Shown here one piece after another: positions 7,102-16,243 of a stretch of DNA of 34,812 nucleotides. Source of the stretch: Salinicola salarius (lineage in GTDB: Bacteria; Pseudomonadota; Gammaproteobacteria; Pseudomonadales; Halomonadaceae); assembly GCF_003206135.1 (NCBI RefSeq), contig NZ_PZJT01000019.1, positions 1 to 34,812 of the forward strand, read 5' to 3'. The number at the start of each line of letters is the position of its first letter. The first letter of the stretch is position 1. A program made the translations under genes and the position numbers. The notes beneath the pieces are model-generated. The model was not told the DNA's origin and made no database searches. It saw nothing but the letters and a program-made list of their open reading frames with translations.

Positions 7102-7839
7102 TCAGCGGCCCGAGGCAGCGTTGACAGCAGGGGGCACGATGCGAATCGACTCTTCCGATCGGCGCTGGCGCTTCAGCTCCGCCTGACGCCGCCCGGTGGC
7201 GGATTGGAGCGCGCAATCCTCGTCGGACTGGGCCGAGAAGCGCACCGCTTCTTCTTCCCAGACCGCATCCAGCGCCGCCGGCGTGTCATCCCGCGCCTCC
7301 TGATTGACCGCCTCGGCGTGCTCCTCGACGGCGTTCTCCATGCCGATCATCGCCAGCAGCGCGGCGGGTGCCAGCGCGTGGTCGGCCTCGCGCTCGCTCA
7401 GCCGGGCTGCCAGCCGCGCCAGTATGTGGGCGATCTCGCCCAACTGGCCGGCGATCTCCTCCTCGTCGCGGGTAGAGAGGTATTCGAGAAACAGCGGCAG
7501 ATAGTCGGGCAACTCGCGGGCATCGAGTTCGAAGCCCGCTGCGCGGTACTGGGCCAACAGATCGACCATCGCCTGACCGCGGTCGCGGGACTCGCCGTGG
7601 ACATGCTCGAACAGCAATAGCGACGTGGCCCGCCCCTTGTCGAACAGCGCCACATAGTCGGCCTGCAAGTCCAGCAGGTTGCGGTTGGCGATCCGCTCGA
7701 TCCACGCCTTGAGCCCAAGACGACGCTCACGGCTGAGATGCGCCTCGGCGTCGATGACTTCCCCCATCTCCGCTGCGGCCTGCTGCAACTCCTGCGTGGG
7801 GTAGTCGAGCAGGCGGGCCAGCACGATCAAGCTACGCAT
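7102..7839 (-). CDS. narJ: Nitrate reductase molybdenum cofactor assembly chaperone
   Basis: NarJ is a cytoplasmic chaperone that binds apo-NarG and allows cofactor insertion and membrane attachment. The 245-residue protein shows the family features: the N-terminal LARLLDYPTQELQ stretch, an all-helical body, and the DYVALFDKGRATSLLLFEHVHGESRDRGQAM motif region at about residues 50-85. The variable, charged C-terminal tail is usual. I chose the ATG at 7839 because family similarity begins with MRSLIVLARLL; it overlaps the narH stop by 8 nt and is preceded by GGAGGAG. An upstream ATG at 7872 would add 11 residues inside narH and is less likely. Confidence 0.95.
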   Translation of the reverse strand: MRSLIVLARLLDYPTQELQQAAAEMGEVIDAEAHLSRERRLGLKAWIERIANRNLLDLQADYVALFDKGRATSLLLFEHVHGESRDRGQAMVDLLAQYRAAGFELDARELPDYLPLFLEYLSTRDEEEIAGQLGEIAHILARLAARLSEREADHALAPAALLAMIGMENAVEEHAEAVNQEARDDTPAALDAVWEEEAVRFSAQSDEDCALQSATGRRQAELKRQRRSEESIRIVPPAVNAASGR

Positions 7840-9412
7840 TGTTCGGCTCCTCCGGTTCGTAGTGGGAAACAACGGGGGAGACAGCAGAAGAAACGGCAGG
7901 CTTGACCAGCGTCACGGTCTGCTTGCGGCCGCCAAACAGGCTGACCGAATTGTCACCGCCGTTGCAGCCGCTGCCGAACGAGAAGCCGCAGCCGCCGCGT
8001 TCGGGGAAGGCATCGAGGGCCAGCTCGCGGTGGCTGGTGGGCACGACGAAGCGATCCTCGTAGTTGGCGATGGCCAGATAGCGGTACATCTCCTCGACCT
8101 GCGCCTGGCTCAGGCCCACGGCATCGAGCACATCATCGGCCTTGCGGCCTTCGACCTGCTCGGCACGCTTGTACAGGCGCATCGCCATCAGCCGCTTGAG
8201 CGCGAGCACCACAGGCTCCTCCTCGCCAGCCGTGAGCAGGTTGGCGAGATACTTGACCGGAATGCGCAGAGACTCGATCTTCGGCAGCACGCCGTCGCTT
8301 TCGACATGCCCGGCCTCGGCAGCCGACTGGATCGGCGACAGCGGCGGCACGTACCACACCATCGGCAAGGTGCGGTATTCGGGATGCAGCGGCAGCGCCA
8401 GTTGCCAGTCGATGGCCAGCTTGTAGACCGGCGACGCCTGGGCGGCCTTGATCACGTTCTCGGTGATGCCGTCGCGTCGCGCCTGGGCAATCACTTCCGG
8501 GTCGTGGGGATCGAGGAATATCTCGCACTGGCGATGGTAGAGGTCGCGTTCATCGCTGGAGGATGCGACTTCTTCGATGCGGTCAGCGTCATAGAGCAGC
8601 ACACCCAGATAGCGAATACGACCCACGCAGGTCTCGGAGCAGACCGTCGGCTGCCCGGCCTCGATGCGCGGATAGCAGAAGATGCACTTCTCGGACTTGC
8701 CGCTCTTCCAGTTGTAATAGATTTTCTTGTACGGACAGCCGGAGACGCACATCCGCCAGCCACGGCACTTGTCCTGGTCGATCAGGACGATGCCGTCCTC
8801 CTCGCGCTTGTAGATCGCCCCGCTCGGGCAGGATGCCACGCAGGTGGGGTTCAGGCAGTGTTCGCACAGGCGCGGCAGATACATCATGAAGGTGTTTTCG
8901 AACTGGCCGTAGATGTCGGCCTGCACCTTGTCGAAGTTTTTGTCGCGCCGACGCTTGGCGAACTCGGTGCCGAGAATCTCCTCCCAGTTCGGCCCCCACT
9001 CGATCTTGTTCATGCGCTGGCCGCTCACCAGCGAGCGGGGCCGCGCCACCGGCTGATGCTTGCTCTCGCCGGCCTTGTGCAGATGCTGGTAGTCGAAGTC
9101 GAACGGCTCGTAGTAGTCGTCGATCTCCGGCAGATCGGGATTGGAGAAGATGTTGGCCAGTACCCGATAGCGCCCGCCGATGCGCGGCTCGATCCTGCCG
9201 TCGGCGCGGCGCAGCCAGCCGCCCTTCCACTTCTGCTGGTTCTCCCACTCCTTCGGGTAGCCGACGCCGGGTTTGGTCTCGACGTTGTTGAACCAGGCAT
9301 ATTCGACGCCTTCGCGGCTGGTCCAGACGTTCTTGCAGGTCACCGAGCAGGTATGACAGCCGATGCACTTGTCGAGGTTGAGCACCATGCCCACTTGCGA
9401 ACGAATTTTCAT
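7832..9412 (-). CDS. narH: Respiratory nitrate reductase beta subunit (Fe-S protein)
   Basis: NarH carries electrons from NarI haem to NarG through four iron-sulfur clusters. Four cysteine groups are present: C16/C19/C22/C26, C183/C186/C191/C195, C216/W219/C222/C226 and C243/C246/C258/C262. The Trp at 219 in place of a cysteine is the known mark of the [3Fe-4S] cluster. The protein has 526 residues, close to family length. Its C-terminus carries an unusual Gly/Cys-rich stretch (GGCGFSFGSGCNGG, about residues 470-485) and a longer variable tail. The start overlaps the narG stop (ATGA), indicating translational coupling. Confidence 0.98.
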   Translation of the reverse strand: MKIRSQVGMVLNLDKCIGCHTCSVTCKNVWTSREGVEYAWFNNVETKPGVGYPKEWENQQKWKGGWLRRADGRIEPRIGGRYRVLANIFSNPDLPEIDDYYEPFDFDYQHLHKAGESKHQPVARPRSLVSGQRMNKIEWGPNWEEILGTEFAKRRRDKNFDKVQADIYGQFENTFMMYLPRLCEHCLNPTCVASCPSGAIYKREEDGIVLIDQDKCRGWRMCVSGCPYKKIYYNWKSGKSEKCIFCYPRIEAGQPTVCSETCVGRIRYLGVLLYDADRIEEVASSSDERDLYHRQCEIFLDPHDPEVIAQARRDGITENVIKAAQASPVYKLAIDWQLALPLHPEYRTLPMVWYVPPLSPIQSAAEAGHVESDGVLPKIESLRIPVKYLANLLTAGEEEPVVLALKRLMAMRLYKRAEQVEGRKADDVLDAVGLSQAQVEEMYRYLAIANYEDRFVVPTSHRELALDAFPERGGCGFSFGSGCNGGDNSVSLFGGRKQTVTLVKPAVSSAVSPVVSHYEPEEPNNA

Positions 9413-12400
9413 TTCACGGCCTCCTGCGCGTAATCGTTACCTTCGCCATCCAGCCAGTCGACGCGTTTCATCTTGCGCACGATGACGAACTCGTCGCGGT
9501 TGGAGCCGACGGTGCCGTAGTAGTTGAAGCCGTAGGCGAGCTGGGCGTAGCCGCCAATCATGTGGGTCGGCTTGGGGCAGACGCGGGTCACCGAGTTGTG
9601 AATGCCGCCACGGGTGCCGCTGACCTCGGAGCCGGGGATGTTCACGATCCGTTCCTGGGCGTGATACATCATCGCCATGCCGTTCTTGACCCGCTGGCTG
9701 ACCACCGCGCGGGCGGTGATCGCGCCGTTGGCGTTGTAGAGCTCGATCCAGTCGTTGTCCTCGACACCGATCGACTTGGCGTCGTCCTCGGACAGCCACA
9801 CGATCGGCCCGCCCCGAGACAGCGTGAGCATCAGCAGGTTGTCCGAGTAGGTGGAGTGGATACCCCACTTCTGGTGCGGGGTGATCCAGTTCAGCGCGAT
9901 CTCCGGGTTGCCGTTGCCCTTTCTTTCTGCAGAACCAGGCGCCGTGAGGCTGCGGGTCGCCTTGGTGTCGATGGGCGGTCGGTAGACCAGCAGGCTCTCG
10001 CCGAAGGCGCGCATCCAGGCGTGATCCTGATAGAACTGCTGGCGGCCGCTGACGGTGCGCCACGGGATCAGCTCGTGCACGTTGGTGTAGCCGGCGTTGT
10101 AGGAGACGTGTTCGTCCTCCAGCCCCGACCAGGTCGGGCTGGAGATGATCTTGCGCGGCTGGGCGACCACGTCGCGGAAGCGGATTTTTTCCTCATGCTT
10201 GGGCAGCGCCAGATGGGCGTGCTCGCGGCCGGTGATCTTCGACAGCGCCTCCCACGCCTTGACCGCCACCTTGCCGTTGGTTTCCGGCGCCAGCGTCAGG
10301 ATCATCTCGGCGGCGTCGATGGCCGTCTCGATTTTCGGACGACCCACGGCCGGGCCATCGGCCTTGCGATGGTTGAGCTTGCCGAGCAGCTCGATCTCGG
10401 ATTCGGTCTGCCAATTGATGCCCTTGCCACCGTTACCGAGGGTATCGAGCAGCGGGCCGACCGAGGTGAAGCGTTCATAAGTTGCCGGATAGTCGCGCTT
10501 GACCGCGACCAGGCTGGGCATGGTCTTGCCGGGAATCGGCTCGCACTCGCCGCGCTTCCAGTCGCGCACCTCGGGCTGGGCCAGCTCGCCGGGGGAGTCG
10601 TGCTGTAGCGGCAGCGTGACCAGATCGGTCTCCTCGCCGAGATGGCCGACGCAGACCCGCGAGAACGCCTTGGCGATACCCTTGTAGATATCCCAGTCGC
10701 TACGGGACTCCCAGGCCGGGTCGGTGGCGGCGGTGAGCGGGTGGATGAACGGATGCATGTCCGAGGTGTTGAGATCGTCCTTCTCGTACCAGGTCGCGGT
10801 GGGTAGCACCACGTCGGAGTAGAGGCAGGTGGTGGACATGCGAAAATCCAGCGTCACCAGCAGGTCGAGCTTGCCCTCGGGCGCATCGCTGCGCCACGTC
10901 ACCTCTTCGGGTAGCGGGGCGTCCATCTCGCCAAGATCCTTGCCCTGCAAGCCGTGCCGAGTGCCGAGCAGATACTTGAGCATGTACTCGTGGCCCTTGC
11001 CGGAGCTGCCCAGCAGGTTGGAACGCCACACGAACAGGTTGCGCGGGAAGTTCTGCGAATCGTCCGGGTCTTCGGCAGCGAAGCGCAGCTCACCACGCTT
11101 GAGCTGGTCGATGACGTAATCGTTGAGCGGCTGGCCGGCGGCTTCGGCGGCCTTCGCCAGCCGCAGCGGATTGGTGGCGAGCTGCGGCGCGGAGGGCAGC
11201 CAGCCCATGCGCTCGGCGCGTACGTTGAAGTCGATCAGGCTGCCGCTGAAGTCCTCGCGCCGCGCCAGCGGCGACAGCAGTTCCTTGACCTCGACCTTCT
11301 CGAAGCGCCACTGGCTGGAGTGGTTGTAAAAGAACGAAGTTCCGTTCATGTGGCGCGGCGGGCGGCTCCAGTCGAGGCCGAAAGCGAGCGGCAGCCAGCC
11401 AGTCTGCGGGCGCAGCTTCTCCTGGCCGACGTAGTGCGCCCAACCGCCACCGCTCTGACCAACGCAGCCGCACAGGATCAGCATGTTGATCAGGCCACGG
11501 TAGTTCATGTCCATGTGATACCAGTGGTTCATCCCGGCACCGACGATGATCATGCTGCGGCCGTGGGTCTTGTCGGCGGTATCGGCGAACTCCCGCGCCA
11601 GCCGGATCGCCTGCTCGGCGGGCACGCCGGTGATCTTCTCCTGCCAGGCGGGCGTATACGGGCGCACCTGATCGTAGGCGGTGGCGCCGTCATCCTCGCC
11701 CTCGTCACCCAGGCCACGGTCGATGCCGTAGTTGGCGACCATCAGGTCGAACACCGTCACCGCCAGCGTCTCGCGGCCATCCGCTAGGGTCAGGCGCTTG
11801 GCCGGCAGGCTGTGGTAGAGCACATCGTTGCCGTCGACGTGACCGAAATGTTCGTGGGCAATGCCGCCAAAGTAGGGGAAACCGACCTTGACGACGCTGT
11901 CGTGGCGGTCGGCCAGCGACAGGCGCAGGCGGACTTCCTCGCCTTGGGCGTTGAGCGGTTCGAGGTTCCAGCGCCCTTGGCCTTGCTCCTTTTCACCCCA
12001 GCGAAAGCCGATGGAGCCGCGCGGCACGACCAGCCGGTCGCCGAGCTCGTCCCAGGCGATCGTTTTCCACTCGGGGTTGTTGTCCTCGCCAAGATCGGCG
12101 TCGAAATCCGCCGCGCGGAGCTGCTTGCCAGGGGTGAAGCTACCGTCCTCTCGGGTTTCCAGCTCGACCAGCATCGGCATGTCGGTGTAGCGGCGCACGT
12201 AGTCCGTGAAGTAGGCGCTGGGCTTGTCGAGATGGAACTCCTTGAGGATGACGTGGCCCAGCGCCATCGCCAAGGCCGCGTCGGTGCCCTGCTTGGGGCT
12301 CAGCCATTCGTCGCAGAGTTTGGCGACCTCGGCGTAATCGGGGGTGATGGCGACCGTCTTGGTGCCTTTGTAGCGCACTTCGGTGAAGAAGTGCGCATCG

Positions 12401-13188
12401 GGGGTCCGTGTCTGCGGCACGTTGGAGCCCCAGGCAATGATGTAGTTCGAGTTGTACCAGTCGGCCGATTCCGGCACGTCGGTCTGCTCGCCCCAGGTCA
12501 TCGGCGAAGCCGGCGGCAGGTCGCAGTACCAGTCGTAGAACGACAGGCACACCCCGCCGATCAGCGACAGATAGCGCGCCCCGGAGGCGTAGCTGACCAT
12601 CGACATCGCCGGAATCGGCGAAAAACCGACGACGCGATCCGGGCCGTACTGCTTGGCGGTGTAGACGTTGGAGGCGGCAACCAGCGTTTCCATCTCGTCC
12701 CACTCGGCACGCACGAAGCCGCCCATGCCCCGGGTCTGCTTGTACTGTTTGGCTTTGGCCGGGTCTTCGACGATCGACGCCCACGCCTCGACCGGATCGC
12801 CGTGCCGGGCCAGCGCCTCGCGCCACAGCTCGATCAGCGTCTTGCGCACTAGTGGATACTTGAGCCGGTTGGCGCTATACAGATACCACGAATAGCTGGC
12901 CCCACGCGGGCAGCCGCGCGGCTCGTGGTTGGGCAGGTCCGGGCGGGTGCGCGGGTAGTCGGTCTGCTGGGTCTCCCAGGTCACCAGGCCGTTCTTGACG
13001 TAGATCTGCCAGCTGCACGAGCCGGTGCAGTTGACACCATGGGTGGAGCGCACGATCTTGTCGTGCTGCCAGCGGGCGCGGTAGCCATTCTCCCACTCGC
13101 GGGTCTCGTCACGCACCTCGCCATGCCCACCGGCAAACGGCGTGCGCGTCTTCCTGAAATATCGCAGACGATCGAGAAAGTGACTCAT
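9409..13188 (-). CDS. narG: Respiratory nitrate reductase alpha subunit (molybdopterin)
   Basis: NarG is the catalytic subunit that reduces nitrate to nitrite on the cytoplasmic face of the inner membrane. The 1259-residue protein has the N-terminal FS0 cluster ligands H50, C54, C58 and C93 (E. coli positions plus one). The molybdenum-ligating aspartate is in YDWYCDLPP, at D219 or D223; by offset D223 matches E. coli D222. The long C-terminal molybdopterin-binding part is intact. The start is supported by GAGGAG 7 nt before the ATG. The gene follows narK1K2 by 37 nt. Its Shine-Dalgarno region (13189-13201) is complementary over 13 nt to the candidate small RNA at 5384-5396. The Shine-Dalgarno can also fold back on a nearby TCTCC in the leader. 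Confidence 0.99.
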   Translation of the reverse strand: MSHFLDRLRYFRKTRTPFAGGHGEVRDETREWENGYRARWQHDKIVRSTHGVNCTGSCSWQIYVKNGLVTWETQQTDYPRTRPDLPNHEPRGCPRGASYSWYLYSANRLKYPLVRKTLIELWREALARHGDPVEAWASIVEDPAKAKQYKQTRGMGGFVRAEWDEMETLVAASNVYTAKQYGPDRVVGFSPIPAMSMVSYASGARYLSLIGGVCLSFYDWYCDLPPASPMTWGEQTDVPESADWYNSNYIIAWGSNVPQTRTPDAHFFTEVRYKGTKTVAITPDYAEVAKLCDEWLSPKQGTDAALAMALGHVILKEFHLDKPSAYFTDYVRRYTDMPMLVELETREDGSFTPGKQLRAADFDADLGEDNNPEWKTIAWDELGDRLVVPRGSIGFRWGEKEQGQGRWNLEPLNAQGEEVRLRLSLADRHDSVVKVGFPYFGGIAHEHFGHVDGNDVLYHSLPAKRLTLADGRETLAVTVFDLMVANYGIDRGLGDEGEDDGATAYDQVRPYTPAWQEKITGVPAEQAIRLAREFADTADKTHGRSMIIVGAGMNHWYHMDMNYRGLINMLILCGCVGQSGGGWAHYVGQEKLRPQTGWLPLAFGLDWSRPPRHMNGTSFFYNHSSQWRFEKVEVKELLSPLARREDFSGSLIDFNVRAERMGWLPSAPQLATNPLRLAKAAEAAGQPLNDYVIDQLKRGELRFAAEDPDDSQNFPRNLFVWRSNLLGSSGKGHEYMLKYLLGTRHGLQGKDLGEMDAPLPEEVTWRSDAPEGKLDLLVTLDFRMSTTCLYSDVVLPTATWYEKDDLNTSDMHPFIHPLTAATDPAWESRSDWDIYKGIAKAFSRVCVGHLGEETDLVTLPLQHDSPGELAQPEVRDWKRGECEPIPGKTMPSLVAVKRDYPATYERFTSVGPLLDTLGNGGKGINWQTESEIELLGKLNHRKADGPAVGRPKIETAIDAAEMILTLAPETNGKVAVKAWEALSKITGREHAHLALPKHEEKIRFRDVVAQPRKIISSPTWSGLEDEHVSYNAGYTNVHELIPWRTVSGRQQFYQDHAWMRAFGESLLVYRPPIDTKATRSLTAPGSAERKGNGNPEIALNWITPHQKWGIHSTYSDNLLMLTLSRGGPIVWLSEDDAKSIGVEDNDWIELYNANGAITARAVVSQRVKNGMAMMYHAQERIVNIPGSEVSGTRGGIHNSVTRVCPKPTHMIGGYAQLAYGFNYYGTVGSNRDEFVIVRKMKRVDWLDGEGNDYAQEAVK

Positions 13189-13211
13189 TGATTATCTCCT
13201 CGGAGAGCGCA

Positions 13212-13229
13212 TTAGGGCCTAGGTCCTAA
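13212..13229. repeat. Near-perfect palindrome between narK1K2 and narG
   Basis: An 18-nt palindrome (TTAGGGCCTAGGTCCTAA, one mismatched pair) spans the narK1K2 stop codon and lies 24 nt upstream of the narG start codon. It is followed in the transcript by TCTCC and GAGGAG, which can also pair. It could be a processing or stabilising element between the two cistrons. The stem in RNA is weak, so the role is unsure. Confidence 0.35.
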
Positions 13230-15892
13230 CACGGAGCCGGAGCATTGCGCCGGGCGTAGTACCACCAGGTCAGCACCATGCAGCTCAGGTAAAAGACGAT
13301 GAAGCCGATCAGCGCCGCTCCCACGCCACCGGTCAGGCCGATGGAGGTACCGTAGGCTTTGGGGATGAAGAATCCGCCGTAGGCGGCGATGGCCGAAATG
13401 AAGCCGAGCACGGCGGCGGTCTCGCGGTTGGCTTCGACCTGTGCCTGTTCGGCATGAGCTTCGCCGAACGCCTGCCGGCGCTGGTTGAGAAAGATCACCG
13501 GTACCATGCGATAGGTGGAACCATTGCCAATGCCGGTGGCAATGAACAGCACCAGGAACATGACGAAGAAGCCGAAGAAGCTGCCATCGCCGTTCTCACC
13601 GGGCAGGAAGATCAGCACACCGAGGACGCCGACGATCATCAGGGCGAAGTTCCATAGCGTGACCCGCGCGCCGCCCAGGCGATCAGAAAGCCAGCCGCCC
13701 AGCGGCCGGGCCAGCGCGCCGACCAGCGGACCGAGGAAGGCGTAGCGGGTCGGGTCGACCGCGGGAAACTGCATGCCGGACAGCAGCGGAAAACCGGCGG
13801 CAAAGCCCATGAAGCTGCCGAAGGTGCCCAGATAGAGCCAGCACATCAGCCAGTTGTGCTTGCGCTTGAAGATCACCGCCTGATCGCGGAACGAGGACTT
13901 GGCGGCGGCGATATCGTTCATGCCAAACCAGGCCGCCAGTGCCGCGATGACGATGAACGGCACCCAGATGAAGGCGGCATTCTGCAGCCAGACTGCATGG
14001 CCCTCGGCCGCGCCTGTCGTCACGGTATGCGGCGCGCCGGCCATCGGCCCCAGCACGCTGCCGGCGATCACCAGCGGGCCGACCAGTTGCAGTACCGAAA
14101 CGCCCAGATTGCCCAGCCCCGCGTTCAGTCCCATGGCTGTGCCCTTCTGGGCCTGGGGGAAGAAGAAACTGATGTTGGCCATGCTCGACGCGAAGTTGCC
14201 GCCGCCGAAGCCGCACAGCAGGGCGAGAATCAGCATCACGCTGTAGGGCGTTTCGACGTGCTGCAGCGCCACGCCGATCCACAAGCACGGCAGCAGCAGT
14301 GATGCGGTAGAAATCGCCGTCCAGCGCCGGCCGCCGAAGATCGGCACCATGAAGCTATAGAAAATGCGCAGCGTCGCGCCGGACAGCGAGGGCAAGGCCG
14401 CCAGCCAGAACAGCTGATTGGGCGTGTAGGGAAAGCCAAGTGTCGGCAGCTTGACCACCAGGATCGACCAGACCGACCACACGGCGAAGGCCAGCAGCAG
14501 GTTGGGAATCGAGATCCACAGGTTGCGCCGGGCAATGCGGCGCCCGGTGCACGCCCAGAAGCCGGCATCCTCCGGGTGCCACTCGTTGAGCACGAAGCCT
14601 TTCGGTGCCGCCAGCTCGGGCAGGTCGGTGCTCGGCCGGTGCGCGGCCCATTCGTCGCGCTCGGCCCGGCGGATGGCGTAGTGCATCCAGCCCAGCGCAC
14701 CGGCCACGACGACGAACATCAGCATGAAGCAGCTCTGCCAGATGCCGACCACGTCGTTGAGCATGCCGAAGGTCAGCGGCAGGAAGAAACCGCCCAGCCC
14801 GCCAACCATGCCGACCACACCGCCCACCGCGCCGACATGCTGCGGATAGTAGACGGGGATGTGCTTGAAGACCGCCGCCATGCCCAGCGACATGAAAAAG
14901 CCCAGCACGAAGATCAGCGCAATGAAGGCCGGCAACCCTACCGACAGCGAGAAATCGACCTCACCGCGCACGCCTTCCACCGCATAGTGGGCGGACGGGT
15001 AGCTGAGCAGAAAAAGGCAGACCACGGCCACACCGAATGTCCAGTACATCACCCGCCGCGCGCCGATCCGATCGGCCAGCCAGCCGCCGAGGATGCGAAA
15101 CAGCGAGGCCGGCACCGAGAACAGCGCGGCAACGACCCCCGCCGTGGTCAGGCTCAGGCCGTAGACGTTCATCAGATACAGCGGCAGCCACAATGCCAGC
15201 GCGACAAAGCCGCCGAAGGTGCAGAAGTAGTACAGCGAGAAGCGCCATACGCGCAGCTCGGCCAGCGGCGCAAGCTGCTCGCGCAGCGGCACCCGCTGCC
15301 GTGCCCGTTCGGCGCGCTGCGGATCGTCCTTGGCCAGCACGATGAAGGCCACGCCCATGGCGGCCAGCACCGTGGCGTAGACCAGTGCCGTCGTCTGCCA
15401 GCCCAGCGCGACGAGCAGAAACGGCGCGACGAAATTGGTCACCGCCGCACCGACGTTGCCGGCGCCGAAGATACCCAGTGCCGTGCCTTGCTGCGCGGCG
15501 GGGAACCACGCCGATACATAGGCCACGCCGACGATGAACGAACCGCCGGCCAGCCCTACGCCCAGCGCGGCGAGCAACAGCATGGCGTAGCTGGAAGTGA
15601 AGGTAAGCAGGTAGACGCAGGCGGCGGAAGTCAGCATCACCAGCCCAAACACCCAGCGCCCGCCGAAGCGGTCGGTCCAGATGCCGAGCAGCAACCGGCT
15701 GATCGAACCGGTCAGCACCGGCGTCGCCATCAACAGGCCCAATTGCGTGTCGGACAACCCCAGCTCTTGCTTGATACGCAGGCCAATGATCGAAAAGATT
15801 GTCCACACCGCGAAGCATAGCGTGAAGGCCAGGGTCGAAAGCCCCAGCGCACGCTGCTGGTCGCAGCGAGGCAATGCCACGGAAGTCGTCAC
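13226..15892 (-). CDS. narK: Fused nitrate/nitrite transporter NarK1-NarK2
   Basis: An 888-residue inner-membrane protein made of two complete major-facilitator domains, each of about 12 helices. The N-terminal half (about 1-425) is of NarK1 type, a proton/nitrate symporter, with the AGNVGAAVTNF signature at about 144-154 and a second Gly-rich signature near GAVGGVVGMVGGLGGFF. The C-terminal half (about 455-885) is of NarK2 type, a nitrate/nitrite antiporter, with FFFPQAQKGTAMGLNAGLGN and a second signature near the end. A hydrophilic linker of about 35 residues joins them. Such fusions are known, for example in Paracoccus. Both halves look intact. It heads the nar operon, divergent from the FNR-type regulator, with an FNR box 67 nt before its start codon. 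Confidence 0.95.
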   Translation of the reverse strand: MTTSVALPRCDQQRALGLSTLAFTLCFAVWTIFSIIGLRIKQELGLSDTQLGLLMATPVLTGSISRLLLGIWTDRFGGRWVFGLVMLTSAACVYLLTFTSSYAMLLLAALGVGLAGGSFIVGVAYVSAWFPAAQQGTALGIFGAGNVGAAVTNFVAPFLLVALGWQTTALVYATVLAAMGVAFIVLAKDDPQRAERARQRVPLREQLAPLAELRVWRFSLYYFCTFGGFVALALWLPLYLMNVYGLSLTTAGVVAALFSVPASLFRILGGWLADRIGARRVMYWTFGVAVVCLFLLSYPSAHYAVEGVRGEVDFSLSVGLPAFIALIFVLGFFMSLGMAAVFKHIPVYYPQHVGAVGGVVGMVGGLGGFFLPLTFGMLNDVVGIWQSCFMLMFVVVAGALGWMHYAIRRAERDEWAAHRPSTDLPELAAPKGFVLNEWHPEDAGFWACTGRRIARRNLWISIPNLLLAFAVWSVWSILVVKLPTLGFPYTPNQLFWLAALPSLSGATLRIFYSFMVPIFGGRRWTAISTASLLLPCLWIGVALQHVETPYSVMLILALLCGFGGGNFASSMANISFFFPQAQKGTAMGLNAGLGNLGVSVLQLVGPLVIAGSVLGPMAGAPHTVTTGAAEGHAVWLQNAAFIWVPFIVIAALAAWFGMNDIAAAKSSFRDQAVIFKRKHNWLMCWLYLGTFGSFMGFAAGFPLLSGMQFPAVDPTRYAFLGPLVGALARPLGGWLSDRLGGARVTLWNFALMIVGVLGVLIFLPGENGDGSFFGFFVMFLVLFIATGIGNGSTYRMVPVIFLNQRRQAFGEAHAEQAQVEANRETAAVLGFISAIAAYGGFFIPKAYGTSIGLTGGVGAALIGFIVFYLSCMVLTWWYYARRNAPAPC

Positions 15893-16243
15893 GGTAGTTC
15901 CCCTTATGCCAAGCGAGGCTGACGGGGGCTACTTTCTCGTCTGTGGGCGGCGGCCTTTTTGACTCGGATCAATTTTTGTAAAATAACTTTACGTTGATAC
16001 ACGAATAGCTAGGGATATGGATGTTCCATGCCCAGTCAAGCCGGAAAAAGTCAAGGTCCTGGTGCGTTAGACATGGGCAGCTCGAAAATACCGACGTGGT
16101 CGGCGACGGCCAGTAAAGCGGTTGGCACGGCTACGCTGGTGCAGACGTCGTCATACCGGCCATAGAAGCAGGCATGTTATGCTGCGTTTTCCTTACTGCC
16201 GCCACGCCATGCTGATCCGCGCACCGTTTCCGGGAGTCATGCC
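15893..16243. promoter_or_regulatory. Divergent regulatory region between narK1K2 and fnr
   Basis: This 351-bp gap separates the nitrate operon from the regulator gene. It holds the FNR box at 15959-15972 and, next to it, an AT-rich stretch containing a short inverted repeat (GTAAA/TTTAC, 15978-15992). The remaining ~200 bp before the regulator shows no clear promoter, no gene and no NarL-type heptamer that I trust. Confidence 0.5.
15959..15972 (-). promoter_or_regulatory. FNR/ANR box upstream of narK1K2
   Basis: The sequence reads TTGAC-TCGG-ATCAA on the plus strand, 9 of 10 defined positions of the TTGAT-N4-ATCAA consensus. Its centre is about 74 nt from the narK1K2 start codon, so activation at the usual -41.5 position would place the transcript start near 15924. 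The -10 at that distance is poor, as is common for FNR-activated promoters. The regulator encoded next door has the recognition residues for this site. Confidence 0.78.

Noticed and set aside
7862..9433. 523-residue open frame on the plus strand opposite narH
   Set aside because: It is the mirror of narH; composition is His/Ala/Arg/Val-rich without domains, and narH has all its cluster ligands.
14576..15820. 414-residue open frame opposite narK1K2
   Set aside because: Very rich in His, Gln and Arg, as expected for the antisense of a membrane protein gene; no start signal.
15994..16008. Second FNR box (TTGAT-ACAC-GAATA)
   Set aside because: Only the left half fits; the right half does not match ATCAA.
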